From Marinomonas arctica (GTDB taxonomy: Bacteria; Pseudomonadota; Gammaproteobacteria; Pseudomonadales; Marinomonadaceae): a stretch of 64,000 nucleotides of DNA. Position 1 is the first letter of the stretch, and every line of letters starts with the position of its first letter. Below are positions 52,774 to 60,976 of this stretch, piece by piece. Both the position numbers and the translations under genes were made by a program. The notes under the pieces are model-generated. The model saw only the letters and a program-made list of their open reading frames with translations, made no database searches and was not told the DNA's origin. The stretch spans positions 62,001-126,000 of the forward strand of contig NZ_QHJF01000003.1 in assembly GCF_003259225.1 (NCBI RefSeq), in the 5' to 3' direction.

Positions 52774-53580
52774 ATGGAAAACTTATTCTGGTGGCAATAT
52801 GCCTTAATCGGTGCCATTTTTATATGGAGCGGCTTTGTTCGCAGTGGCCTAGGATTCGGCGGTGCAGTCCTTGCGTTACCTTTTCTATTATTAGTAAAAA
52901 ACGACCCTCTGTTATTTTTGCCGATTATTTCCATTCACCTTTTGGTATTTTCCAGCTGGATTGCATGGCAAGGGGCGAAAACCACCAAGCAACAAGCTCA
53001 ACTCGCCGCAGAGCGAGGCGAAGCACCGCAAGAAGCCCAGGGCAACATCGCGTGGGGTTATTTAAAGAAAGCGCTTGGCATCATGATAGTGCCGAAATTG
53101 ATCGGCGTATTTGGCTTATTAACCTTACCGGGCAACATAGTCACTGGGGTGATTTTCGTCATCGTCGCGGTATTTGCCGTGTCTTATATTCTCAATAAAC
53201 CCTTTTACACCAACAACAAATTCCTCGATACGGTTTTCCTCATGCTCGGCGGTTACGTCAGCGGCACCTCTTTAATAGGCGCACCGCTTATAGTCTCCGT
53301 CTTCGCCACCAAAGTCCCACGCCATCAACTGCGTGATACCTTGTTCGTGCTTTGGTTTATCTTAGTGATGATCAAAATGGCGTCCTTCCTCATCGCCGGC
53401 ATTGACCTACAACTCATTCACCAGCTTTGGTTACTGCCTTGCGCCTTGATTGGACACGTCTTTGGGCAAAAGCTCCACAACCGCATTCAAAAAGCCGAAA
53501 CACCCGTCTTCTTCCAATTTGTCGGCTGGGCGCTACTCATCGTCTGCGGGTTTGGCTTGTACTCGACCTTCATGCTTTGA
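52774..53580 (+). CDS. TSUP/TauE-SafE family membrane permease
   Basis: The 268-aa protein has about eight membrane segments with the repeated family motif: FVRSGLGFGGAVLALPFLLL in the first half and GGYVSGTSLIGAPLIVSVFA in the second. TSUP proteins move small sulfur- or carbon-containing anions (sulfite, sulfoacetate, thiosulfate or similar); the substrate here is open. A hydrophilic Gln/Ala-rich loop (residues ~70-95) is unusual but within family variation. AAGGA lies six bases before the ATG. Confidence 0.88.
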   Translation: MENLFWWQYALIGAIFIWSGFVRSGLGFGGAVLALPFLLLVKNDPLLFLPIISIHLLVFSSWIAWQGAKTTKQQAQLAAERGEAPQEAQGNIAWGYLKKALGIMIVPKLIGVFGLLTLPGNIVTGVIFVIVAVFAVSYILNKPFYTNNKFLDTVFLMLGGYVSGTSLIGAPLIVSVFATKVPRHQLRDTLFVLWFILVMIKMASFLIAGIDLQLIHQLWLLPCALIGHVFGQKLHNRIQKAETPVFFQFVGWALLIVCGFGLYSTFML

Positions 53581-53623
53581 GGTTTTTAATTCGTCTTTAA
53601 CGCAACCACTCACGGTTAGCTCA

Positions 53624-53688
53624 GTCACTAGATCAACCCTCGCTTCGGCGCTAAAGCGAGAACGTCCGCTCGGTGTTGATCTAGTGAC
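53624..53688 (+). repeat. Structured repeat element, left copy
   Basis: Perfect 14-bp arms (GTCACTAGATCAAC / GTTGATCTAGTGAC) enclose 37 bases with an inner CTCGCTT/AAGCGAG stem. The segment 53648-53682, containing GCGCTAAAGCGAGAAC, recurs in opposite orientation at 54357-54391 with 31 of 35 positions the same. The arms of the two copies differ in sequence but each pair is perfectly complementary. Confidence 0.8.
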
Positions 53689-53754
53689 ATTCGCTATCTA
53701 AATGGTCGCTTCTCGACGACTAGGTATACCTTGCCCACAATGCTTGATTCCTCT

Positions 53755-54264
53755 TCATTCATGCAAGTCGCTCACATCAAATAAGACATTATAAAGATCA
53801 ACTATTGATGAGTATTTACTAAACATTCCTTTGTTAATTTCACGTATCATGGGTCGTTCTGCTTTATACCCATCATGATCTCCCTTTGTATGCCGAGCTA
53901 TTTTTGCCTCCACTAAAGAAGGCAAGGGCTCATTGGCTCTTCCGCCAAAATACAAAAATGGCCCGAGATCTAATGTAGACTCATCAAAATACAGCCATAT
54001 CACACAGCCTGCTGGTTTATTGGAGAGTTTAGTATGAACTTTTTGAGTAGAAGTTCGACCACCTAAATAGGAAGATTTAAGTTGTATATGCCTAACCACA
54101 CCCTCTCTTTCTACTATTAAGTCGTAACCGGAATTATCCACTTCAGGCTTAGCAACCTCCAAAGAGCAATCTCCCATTTTCCATGAAATTTTTAGCAATT
54201 CACTAATAAATAAATGCTCAATCAACGTTTCTCGATAGGATGAATAAATAGAATGCTTGCTCAT
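53755..54264 (-). CDS. AT-rich orphan protein with PD-(D/E)XK-like signature
   Basis: The 169-aa soluble protein is not recognised as a named family. Residues ~35-65 contain LEVAKPEVDNSGYDLIVE and then VRHIQLKSS. The spacing E..D-x-x-G-x-D...Q-x-K is the pattern of restriction-endonuclease-like (PD-(D/E)XK) folds, including DUF4365-type proteins; assignment by eye only. The rest is a basic, aromatic-rich C-terminal half. It is visibly AT-richer than its neighbours, has no good ribosome-binding site, and is enclosed by two inverted structured repeats. This suggests acquisition by transfer. A defence or DNA-processing role would be inference. Confidence 0.65.
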   Translation of the reverse strand: MSKHSIYSSYRETLIEHLFISELLKISWKMGDCSLEVAKPEVDNSGYDLIVEREGVVRHIQLKSSYLGGRTSTQKVHTKLSNKPAGCVIWLYFDESTLDLGPFLYFGGRANEPLPSLVEAKIARHTKGDHDGYKAERPMIREINKGMFSKYSSIVDLYNVLFDVSDLHE

Positions 54265-54350
54265 AAATTGAAATCCGTCATATTTTCAAGGCTATTTATG
54301 CTTAATAACCATTCAATATAAACTATTTTTTGCCACCAACCATGATATTC

Positions 54351-54428
54351 CAACAAAGACCAACACCGATTGGATGTTCTCGCTTTAGCGCTTCTTTTTA
54401 ACCCGAAAAGAGGCGTTGGTCTTTGTTG
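54351..54428 (-). repeat. Structured repeat element, right copy (inverted)
   Basis: Perfect 14-bp arms (CAACAAAGACCAAC / GTTGGTCTTTGTTG) enclose 50 bases. Read on the minus strand it contains the same GCGCTAAAGCGAGAAC core and TCGGTGTTG stretch as the left copy. It has a 13-base longer other half. Confidence 0.8.
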
Positions 54429-54476
54429 CGGGTTTACCGATGAAGATCTTTTTGATAAGCGCGGCTGAGCGGCTAA

Positions 54477-57353
54477 CTAGGCGGGTGATGACTCAGACAA
54501 TTGATCAACCAGATAAACGATGGATTGATACTCGATGCCGCTGTGTTCGGTTAAGCCAATCTCGCAGGTTCGGCTGTTGGAGTAACCCGCTTCGCAGCCT
54601 TCTACGGCTTTGGCGAGGGTTTTCAAGGCGCTGGCGTTGAGTTCGGGGGTCGAGAAGCCTTTGTCGCCGGCAAAGCCACAGCAGGTAATGTCTGGTGGGA
54701 TCACGACTTCGTCGGCGAGTTGATGAGCAAGCTGTACGAAGCTGTCGGCGAGTCCCATGCGAGTTGTGCTGCACGTCACATGCAAGGCGATTTTGCCGAG
54801 CTTCTCTTTCACCGTTAGGTTTGGCATCACATGAGTGGAGACAAAGCCCACTTGCTCATGCAGCTCTAAACAGGGATCAAGGCTTTCCTGCATGCGTAGC
54901 AAGCAAGGACTGACATCGCAGACGATGGGAATTCTGCCATTATCGCTGGCTTCGAGTAGTAAACTATTGAGATCGTTGGCTTTTTGGTTGGCGGCGTCGA
55001 ATTGCCCTTTGGATTGAAACGCCATACCACAGCATTGGCTATCTATGTCTTTGGGTACAGTGACTTTATAGCCTGCTTTTTGCAATACAGAGAACATCAC
55101 CTCCATGACGGAGCGTTTATCGTCGGCATTCGGCCCCGCGCCCATGACACGAGTCGCACAGCTAGGAAAGTAAATGACTTCTTTTTGCATGTCATCACAT
55201 TGCAAGACAGGAATAGACTTCAAAGACGACGCTGCGTTGGGCATTTGTTTATGCCACTTCGGCACTGCGCCATGGGAGACTTTATTCATTAACGAAGTAA
55301 CCGCCGTCATGCCTGAATCCCCCATAATACGACGGGCACTGCCAGCAAGGCCAAGCCCCATTCTTGCGGTTTTGGTGACGCCTGCAAAATGATCGGCAAC
55401 CCAATAGCCAACTTTGCTGTCTGGGTGACGATCATGGCGCAACTCACGGGTTAAATCGCCCGTATTGATGCCGACCGGACACTGCATAGAACACAAACCA
55501 CAGCCAGCACACGTATCAACGCCTTGATAATCATAATCTTTTTTCAGCTCAGCAAGACGTTCGGGGTCATCACCTGAGGCAATCAGTCGTTGGATTTCGC
55601 GCCAAATCACTATGCGTTGGCGCGGTGTTAAGGTAATGGATTTTGACGGACAGGAGGATTCACAAAAGCCGCATTCGATACAGGTATCCACTTTGTCATT
55701 GGCTTTGGGCAAGGGTTTGAGGTTCTGCACATGCAAGTTGGCATTGTGTGACAAGATCACATCTGGGTTGAGCAAGCCTTGCGGGTCAAAGGCACGCTTG
55801 ATTTCCCACATAATGTCGTAGGCTTCTTTGCCCCATTCCAATTCCACATAAGGCGCCATGTTGCGACCTGTGCCGTGTTCCGCTTTCAACGAGCCTTTGT
55901 ACTTAACCGCGACTAATTGCGCCACTTCGTCCATCAATTGTTCGTAGCGTTTCACTTCCTTCGGATCATCAAAACCTTGAGTAAACACGAAATGCAAATT
56001 GCCTTCTAAAGCGTGGCCGAACAGAATTGCCTCACTGTAACCGTGTTTTTGAAACACGCCTTGCAACTCCAGAACGCCTTCAGCAAGTTTTTCAATGGGG
56101 AAGGCCACGTCTTCAATGATGACGGTCGTACCCACAGAGCGAACCGCGCCAACAGCGGGGAACAAGCCTTTGCGAATCTTCCAATAAGAGTCGTAAATAA
56201 CCTTGTCTTGAGTAAATTCGATTGGATTGAGTGTGGCTTGACCGCTTAACGCCTGTTTCACCAAGACCAAATTCGTTTCTAACTCTTCGGCATCGGCAGC
56301 CCGTACATCGACCAATAAACCAGCCGATTGCGAGCCAAGGGACGACAATATCTCCGGCATACCCGGTTTGCCTTCCACCGCCCGCAAGCCAGCACGATCA
56401 ATCAATTCCACCGCAGAAACCGGTGAGCTTTTTAACGCCGTCACCGCTCGGCAGGTGACTTCCATATCCTCAAAGAAGATCATCGCGGCGGCTTTAATGG
56501 GGTGATCCACCACGGTTTCGTAGGTCACTTCGCTGATAAAGCCCAACGTCCCTTCAGAGCCGATCATCAGATGCAGCAAGATATCAAAGGGGTCTTGAAA
56601 GTCCGTTAAACTGTTTAAACTGTATCCTGTGGTGTTTTTTAGACGATATTTGTGTCTAATTTTGTCGGCTAATTCGCTATTGGATTGCACGCTTTTAGAC
56701 AAACGAACCAGCGTATCCAGCAAGTCAGCATTGCGATTTCCAAAGGCTAAACGACTTGCTCCATCAGCCGTATCCAATAGGGAACCATCGGCAAAAATCA
56801 AACGGGCACTTTGAATGGTGTGATAGCTGTTCTGTGCCGTGCCGCAACACATACCACTGGCGTTGTTCGCCGCAATACCGCCAATCATACAAGCATTAAT
56901 GGACGCAGGATCTGGGCCGATTTTACGCTGGAAGGGCGCTAGCAGCTGATTGGCGCGTGCACCAATAATGCCTGGCTGGAGGGAAATAGAACGACCATGG
57001 TCATGCAGTCGATGACCTTTCCAGTTATCGGACAATTGCATCAAAATAGAATCCGTTACCGCCTGCCCAGACAAACTTGTGCCCGCCGCGCGGAAGGTCA
57101 CCGGTAAATTGCGTTTTCTGGCTTCTTTCAGCACCAATTGCACTTCCGCTTCATTGTCGACTCGCACTACCAATTGCGGAATCAGGCGATAAAAGCTGGC
57201 ATCTGTACCATAGGCCAAAGTACGAAGTGGATCTCGGATCAATCGCGTCTCATCAATAGTGCCATTTTTCGCGTCTTTTAAGGCGATGTATAAATCGCGG
57301 TATTGAGCCGCTTTGGATGCCAGTGAGTCGGTAGAAGTCGGGGCAGTGTTCAT
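54477..57353 (-). CDS. dld: D-lactate dehydrogenase (Dld-II type, FAD and Fe-S)
   Basis: The 958-aa membrane-associated flavoprotein fuses three parts. First is an FAD-binding type 4 domain (PVTFRAAGTSLSGQAVTDSILM, residues ~70-95; GGIAANNASGMCCG). Second is a C-terminal FAD-oxidase lobe (GHALEGNLHFVF). Third is a 2x[4Fe-4S] region (CIECGFCESSCPS and CAGCGLCSMQCPV) followed by two CCG domains (DSQCCGMAF, DITCCGFAGDKG). The layout matches Shewanella Dld-II, which oxidises D-lactate to pyruvate and passes electrons to quinones. Glycolate or 2-hydroxyglutarate oxidases are relatives, so substrate is supported mainly by the divergent LldR-type regulator and its operators. The frame opens at GTG 57365; ATG 57353 is preferred. 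Confidence 0.88.
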   Translation of the reverse strand: MNTAPTSTDSLASKAAQYRDLYIALKDAKNGTIDETRLIRDPLRTLAYGTDASFYRLIPQLVVRVDNEAEVQLVLKEARKRNLPVTFRAAGTSLSGQAVTDSILMQLSDNWKGHRLHDHGRSISLQPGIIGARANQLLAPFQRKIGPDPASINACMIGGIAANNASGMCCGTAQNSYHTIQSARLIFADGSLLDTADGASRLAFGNRNADLLDTLVRLSKSVQSNSELADKIRHKYRLKNTTGYSLNSLTDFQDPFDILLHLMIGSEGTLGFISEVTYETVVDHPIKAAAMIFFEDMEVTCRAVTALKSSPVSAVELIDRAGLRAVEGKPGMPEILSSLGSQSAGLLVDVRAADAEELETNLVLVKQALSGQATLNPIEFTQDKVIYDSYWKIRKGLFPAVGAVRSVGTTVIIEDVAFPIEKLAEGVLELQGVFQKHGYSEAILFGHALEGNLHFVFTQGFDDPKEVKRYEQLMDEVAQLVAVKYKGSLKAEHGTGRNMAPYVELEWGKEAYDIMWEIKRAFDPQGLLNPDVILSHNANLHVQNLKPLPKANDKVDTCIECGFCESSCPSKSITLTPRQRIVIWREIQRLIASGDDPERLAELKKDYDYQGVDTCAGCGLCSMQCPVGINTGDLTRELRHDRHPDSKVGYWVADHFAGVTKTARMGLGLAGSARRIMGDSGMTAVTSLMNKVSHGAVPKWHKQMPNAASSLKSIPVLQCDDMQKEVIYFPSCATRVMGAGPNADDKRSVMEVMFSVLQKAGYKVTVPKDIDSQCCGMAFQSKGQFDAANQKANDLNSLLLEASDNGRIPIVCDVSPCLLRMQESLDPCLELHEQVGFVSTHVMPNLTVKEKLGKIALHVTCSTTRMGLADSFVQLAHQLADEVVIPPDITCCGFAGDKGFSTPELNASALKTLAKAVEGCEAGYSNSRTCEIGLTEHSGIEYQSIVYLVDQLSESSPA

Positions 57354-57419
57354 CAGAGATTCCACGGCAGTAGCCTTTTTTATTGTTAGAGAGTATGAGT
57401 GTTGAAAATTAGACTAGAC

Positions 57420-57438
57420 AAATTGGTCATACCAATTT
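57420..57438. promoter_or_regulatory. LldR/PdhR-type operator, site 1
   Basis: AAATTGGTCATACCAATTT is a perfect 8+3+8 palindrome matching the ATTGGTnnnACCAAT operator of the FadR-family lactate/pyruvate regulators. It lies 67 bases upstream of the dld start. Confidence 0.9.
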
Positions 57439-57528
57439 ACCTTTTAAATATAAGGCACATTAAGAAGCTAACCAAACTTTGTCAACCGATATTTTAGTCG
57501 ATATTTCGTGAATTTTAGCGACAATATT

Positions 57529-57545
57529 AATTGGTTTTACCACTT
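57529..57545. promoter_or_regulatory. LldR/PdhR-type operator, site 2
   Basis: AATTGGTTTTACCACTT matches the same operator with one deviation in the right half (ACCACT for ACCAAT). It lies 60 bases before the regulator start. Together with site 1, 108 bases apart, it would allow looping and autoregulation. Confidence 0.72.
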
Positions 57546-57604
57546 TTAAACTTACACACAGCTTTCACGAAAGAAATATTTAAAAACCATTTTTAGGACA
57601 ATCC

Positions 57605-58378
57605 ATGGATTCCAAGCACTTTGGTCGCGTTAAACAACCGAAAATCTCCGACATCATCATGAAAGAGCTCGAAAGCATGATTTTAGAAGGCAGTTTCACT
57701 GCAGGGCAAAAACTGCCGCCAGAAAGGGAATTGGCAGCGCGCTTTGACGTGTCTCGCCCTTCGTTGCGGGAAGCCATTCAAAAATTAATCGCGCGCGGCG
57801 TGTTATTCAGTCGTCATGGTGGCGGTACCTATGTGTCGGAGCAACTCGGCAGCTCCTTTGCCGATCCACTGCAAGATCTGCTCAGTTCCCATGATGAATT
57901 TTTATACGACCAGTTGGAGTTTCGCGATGCGTTAGAAAGTCTTGCTGCTTATTACGCCGCGTTGCGCAGCACCGATGCAGACAAAACTAAGCTCACTCAC
58001 TGTTTTCATCAACTGGTGGAAGCCAACCAAAATAAAGCCTTCGCCTTGGAAACAAAGCTCGATGTGGAATTTCATATGATCATCGCGGAAGCCGCGCACA
58101 ATGTGGTCTTACTACACACACTTCGCGGCCTACACGCCATGTTGGCGAAGAGCATTTCGAGCAACTTGAGAAATTTATTCGAAAAACCCGCAGCACGCCA
58201 ACGTGTGATGGAACAACATAGGAATCTGTATCAAGCCATCATGGAGGGCAATGCGGAAGACGCTCGCACCGCGGCGCATACGCATTTGGTGTTTGTGGAA
58301 GATAATCTATTAAAAATGCGCCAAGAAGAAACACGAATCCAGCGCTCGCTACGCAGAAACGAACACCAGAATTCTTAA
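57605..58378 (+). CDS. lldR: GntR/FadR-family regulator of lactate use
   Basis: The 257-aa protein has a GntR winged helix (MILEGSFTAGQKLPPERELAARFDVSRPSLREAIQKLIARGVL, then RHGGGTYV, residues ~20-75) and an FCD ligand domain with the metal-binding pattern around EFHMIIAEAAHN and AHTHLVF. PdhR/LldR relatives bind pyruvate or lactate. It is divergent from the D-lactate dehydrogenase, and the spacer contains two matching operators, so it very likely represses dld until lactate is present. AGGA stands six bases before the ATG. Confidence 0.9.
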   Translation: MDSKHFGRVKQPKISDIIMKELESMILEGSFTAGQKLPPERELAARFDVSRPSLREAIQKLIARGVLFSRHGGGTYVSEQLGSSFADPLQDLLSSHDEFLYDQLEFRDALESLAAYYAALRSTDADKTKLTHCFHQLVEANQNKAFALETKLDVEFHMIIAEAAHNVVLLHTLRGLHAMLAKSISSNLRNLFEKPAARQRVMEQHRNLYQAIMEGNAEDARTAAHTHLVFVEDNLLKMRQEETRIQRSLRRNEHQNS

Positions 58379-58381
58379 GTT

Positions 58382-58442
58382 TTGTAGGCCTGATGAGGGA
58401 GGCACGACCGTAATCAGGCGTGTGACGCTATTCATCCTACAA
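58382..58442. repeat. REP-like palindromic repeat
   Basis: Arms TTGTAGG and CCTACAA enclose an inner CCTGAT/ATCAGG stem and a small GCG/CGC hairpin, giving a three-way junction. It shares the GTAGG start with the BIME to its right. Confidence 0.6.
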
Positions 58443-58466
58443 TTGGTTGATTTATATTGTTTTTTT

Positions 58467-58541
58467 GTAGGTCGTGGCTTTAGCCCGACAAGACGTAATT
58501 TGTCGTTATGAGTTTTTTGTCGGCATAAATGCGCGACCTAC
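58467..58541. repeat. BIME: two inverted 23-base REP units
   Basis: Unit 1 (58467-58489) and unit 2 (58519-58541, minus strand) both start GTAGGTCG and end CGAC, each forming a hairpin with a TTTA-type loop. They face each other across 29 bases. This is the layout of REP pairs mobilised by RAYT-type transposases; no such gene is in the window. It lies between the convergent lldR and MATE genes and may act as a terminator. Confidence 0.82.
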
Positions 58542-58643
58542 AAGATCAACGAAAGTTGTTTAGCGACAGCCTCCTTCGCGGGAAGGACAATCGTTGCTAT
58601 GATTATTAACGACATAAGCGGCGAGGAATTACACCCGAAGAGA

Positions 58644-60008
58644 TTAAGAATTCGCGAACCACACACCTTTCTTCATATTCTGCAGATAACACCAATACAG
58701 CGTAATGGCTCTGGCGATGAACAGCATGGCTTGGCTAAACCATAGACCATGATTGCCAAGATCCTGAGTGATAAACCAAACAGGGAAGAACACGCCGACC
58801 ACACAAAAGATCATGGTGTTTTGCATTTGCTTTACGCTTGTCGTGCCGATGAAAATGCCATCCAACATAAAAGACCAAATGCCTAACAGAGGGAAGAAGA
58901 TAAGCCAAGGTAGGTACAGTGCCGCATCGTCCCGAACCGTTTGTACACTGGTCAGTAACGCAATGATGTGATTACCAAAAAGCCAAAATATCAGCATCAG
59001 CACCACCGCGGCAAACAGCGCCCAATAGGTCGAAAGTTGAATCACTTTCTTAAAATTCGCTTTGTCTTTACGACCATAATATTCGCCACACAAGGCTTCT
59101 ACCGAGAAAGCAAAACCATCCAAAGCGTTAGAAATAATCATCAAGAAAGTCAGCAAAACAGCATTGGCAGCGAGAATAGAATCCCCTTGGCGCGCGCCTT
59201 GTGCCGTGAAAAACAACATCACCAGCAGTAAGAGAATCGTGCGTACAAACAGGTAGCGATTCACTCTCACCAAGGCCATATATTCACGCCATTTCGCCAA
59301 AACGCTTAGGGGAACATGACCAGAAAAGCCTTTTAACTTATGCCACGCCAACACTCCCGCGACCGTGACACCAATGTAGTGCGCAAACACCGTCGCCCAC
59401 GCCACACCGTCACTCGCCATGCCCAAACCATAAACCGCGAGGTAATCAAGAATCATATTGGCAAGATTGATCACCAATAACATCCACAGCGGCCCTTTGG
59501 AATATTGCACACCAAAGAACCAACCCATTAGCGCATAACCCGCCAACACGGCTGGCGCGCTGAAGATACGCGCCTCGCAATACAAACGTGCCCACGGTTC
59601 CACTTCCGCACTGGGCGCCATTAAGCTAATGGCTAATTCAATAATTGGCCCACGAAAAAGAATCAGCATTAAGCCGATAAACACACCCATTAAAATCGAT
59701 TGCAACAGCAGTTCACGAACGCGTCTGTCGTCACCTTGCCCAAGAGCCTGTGCTGTCAGCCCGGTTGAGCCCATGCGCAAAAAACCAAATGCCCAAAACA
59801 AAAAACTAAAAATACTCGCGCCAATCGCCACCGCGGCCAAATGCGTTGCGGTCCCTAAATGTCCCACCACCGCCGTATCCACTAAGCCAAGTAAAGGGGT
59901 CGTGATGTTCGATACCATCGGCGGCCACGCCATGCGCCAAATTTTTTGATTTAATACAGCATTTGCACGATACGAGCAAAAAAGAGCACTGGGGGATAAC
60001 TTTGACAC
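58644..60008 (-). CDS. MATE-family efflux transporter, DinF-like
   Basis: The protein has about 12 membrane segments with the DinF-type opening IWRMAWPPMVSNITTPLLGLVDTAVVGHLG and later GSTGLTAQALGQGDDRRV. It should export cationic drugs or metabolites in exchange for Na+ or protons. The frame is open to 60092, but the first ~28 residues of that version look non-native. GTG 60008 gives 454 aa, close to E. coli DinF, though its ribosome-binding site is poor. Start sites further downstream cannot be excluded. No LexA box was seen, unlike in E. coli dinF. Two DnaA boxes lie just upstream. Confidence 0.87.
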   Translation of the reverse strand: MSKLSPSALFCSYRANAVLNQKIWRMAWPPMVSNITTPLLGLVDTAVVGHLGTATHLAAVAIGASIFSFLFWAFGFLRMGSTGLTAQALGQGDDRRVRELLLQSILMGVFIGLMLILFRGPIIELAISLMAPSAEVEPWARLYCEARIFSAPAVLAGYALMGWFFGVQYSKGPLWMLLVINLANMILDYLAVYGLGMASDGVAWATVFAHYIGVTVAGVLAWHKLKGFSGHVPLSVLAKWREYMALVRVNRYLFVRTILLLLVMLFFTAQGARQGDSILAANAVLLTFLMIISNALDGFAFSVEALCGEYYGRKDKANFKKVIQLSTYWALFAAVVLMLIFWLFGNHIIALLTSVQTVRDDAALYLPWLIFFPLLGIWSFMLDGIFIGTTSVKQMQNTMIFCVVGVFFPVWFITQDLGNHGLWFSQAMLFIARAITLYWCYLQNMKKGVWFANS

Positions 60009-60020
60009 ACGAGACTCACT

Positions 60021-60254
60021 TGTGGATAAAAAACAATCAATATCGAAAAACAGGAACGCCTTGATCTGTGGAAAATGATAGCAGTTATTCACATTTAGAG
60101 GCAGTTTTTACTCACTTTGTGCAGTAATTGGTCAAAATCGCGTGATTATCAAGTATGGTTCTCGTTTGAAGCGGACTTACCCACAAAAATAAACGGATTT
60201 AACCCCATAAAATTCAAACATTCTAATATGGGATAAGTGATGCTTTTTTCCACA
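60021..60254. promoter_or_regulatory. Cluster of DnaA boxes in the intergenic region
   Basis: Four 9-mers match TTWTNCACA on either strand: TGTGGATAA (60021-60029, a perfect R1 box), TGTGGAAAA (60067-60075), TTATTCACA (60085-60093) and TTTTCCACA (60246-60254). TTACCCACA (60177-60185) is one base off. This is most of a 313-base stretch (60009-60321) without a gene. No origin-linked gene is visible nearby, so a DnaA-titrating or DnaA-regulated region is more likely than oriC. Confidence 0.55.
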
Positions 60255-60321
60255 ATCATGCGCACATCGTCGTAAAACTTTGCTAAACTGGCGTTTATTT
60301 TTTATCGCTCGGAGAAACCGA

Positions 60322-60525
60322 ATGCCCAAGCAATTTAAACCCTTTCTGGAAGGTTTAGCCGTCGGCTGCGTCTTTATCAGCATCACGATGTTATTTCAAA
60401 TCCCCCTGTATATGAGTTTCATCATTGGCGGATTAGCGGCCATTGGCGGTTATCGCAACTCGATCAAAATGGATCAAGAAAAAGCCGCGAAAAAAGCACA
60501 AAACCAACCAAAAGACACCGAATAA
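60322..60525 (+). CDS. Small hypothetical membrane protein upstream of the haemoglobin gene
   Basis: The 67-aa protein has two membrane segments (EGLAVGCVFISITMLFQIP and LYMSFIIGGLAAIGGY) and a charged, Lys-rich tail ending DTE. GGAG lies seven bases before the ATG, which is preferred to the longer open frame from 60280. Its stop is one base from the truncated haemoglobin start, so the two are probably translated as a coupled pair. It belongs to no family I recognise; a membrane partner for the globin is only a guess. Confidence 0.7.
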   Translation: MPKQFKPFLEGLAVGCVFISITMLFQIPLYMSFIIGGLAAIGGYRNSIKMDQEKAAKKAQNQPKDTE

Positions 60526-60526
60526 C

Positions 60527-60952
60527 ATGACGGTGTCTAACCCACCTGTTTATGGCGAAGGCGATGCTACTCTTCAAGCTGTCGGCGGATTACTAGGCTT
60601 GCAAAAATTAGTCGAAACCTTTTACCGAATCATGGAAAACACACCAGAGTTTCGGCCTTTGTTTGATATGCATCCGAGTAATACGGCACTGACCATCGAC
60701 AAGTTGGTGTCGTTTTTATCCGGTTGGATGGGTGGCGAAAAGCTATTTTCAAAAAAGTACGGCCCCACCAGCTTACCGCAAGCTCATGCCCACTTAATCG
60801 TTACCGAAAAAGAAAAAGCCATGTGGTTAAACTGCATGGCAGCGGCACTGGATGAGCTAGATTACCCAGACGCATTAAAAGCCTATTTGCTACCTCAGCT
60901 CGCTTTTCCGGCCGAACGAATTCGACAGGTAAGTGCAGCGAGACACCAGTAA
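60527..60952 (+). CDS. Group II truncated haemoglobin
   Basis: The 141-aa globin has the short 2-on-2 fold: VGGLLGLQKLVETFYRIMENTPEFRPLFDMHP, then KLVSFLSGWMGGEKLFSKKYG, the proximal His in AHAHLIVTEKEKAMWLNCM, and the conserved Trp of group II at MWL. Group II (GlbO/TrHbO) proteins bind oxygen and NO; roles in NO or peroxide detoxification are proposed. The gene follows a small membrane-protein gene by one base and is convergent with norR, which with hmp makes an NO-defence neighbourhood. Confidence 0.9.
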   Translation: MTVSNPPVYGEGDATLQAVGGLLGLQKLVETFYRIMENTPEFRPLFDMHPSNTALTIDKLVSFLSGWMGGEKLFSKKYGPTSLPQAHAHLIVTEKEKAMWLNCMAAALDELDYPDALKAYLLPQLAFPAERIRQVSAARHQ

Positions 60953-60976
60953 ATTATTCTCAGCACTACTTGTAAT

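Noticed and set aside
53624..54428. Integron gene cassette with attC sites
   Set aside because: The hairpins have GTT/AAC inner ends, but the boxes do not fit RYYYAAC/GTTRRRY. The complementarity extends too far outward, and the two copies are inverted instead of in the same orientation. No integrase was seen.
60021..60254. Chromosomal replication origin
   Set aside because: DnaA boxes are clustered, but none of the usual origin-linked genes are present and no clear unwinding repeats were found.
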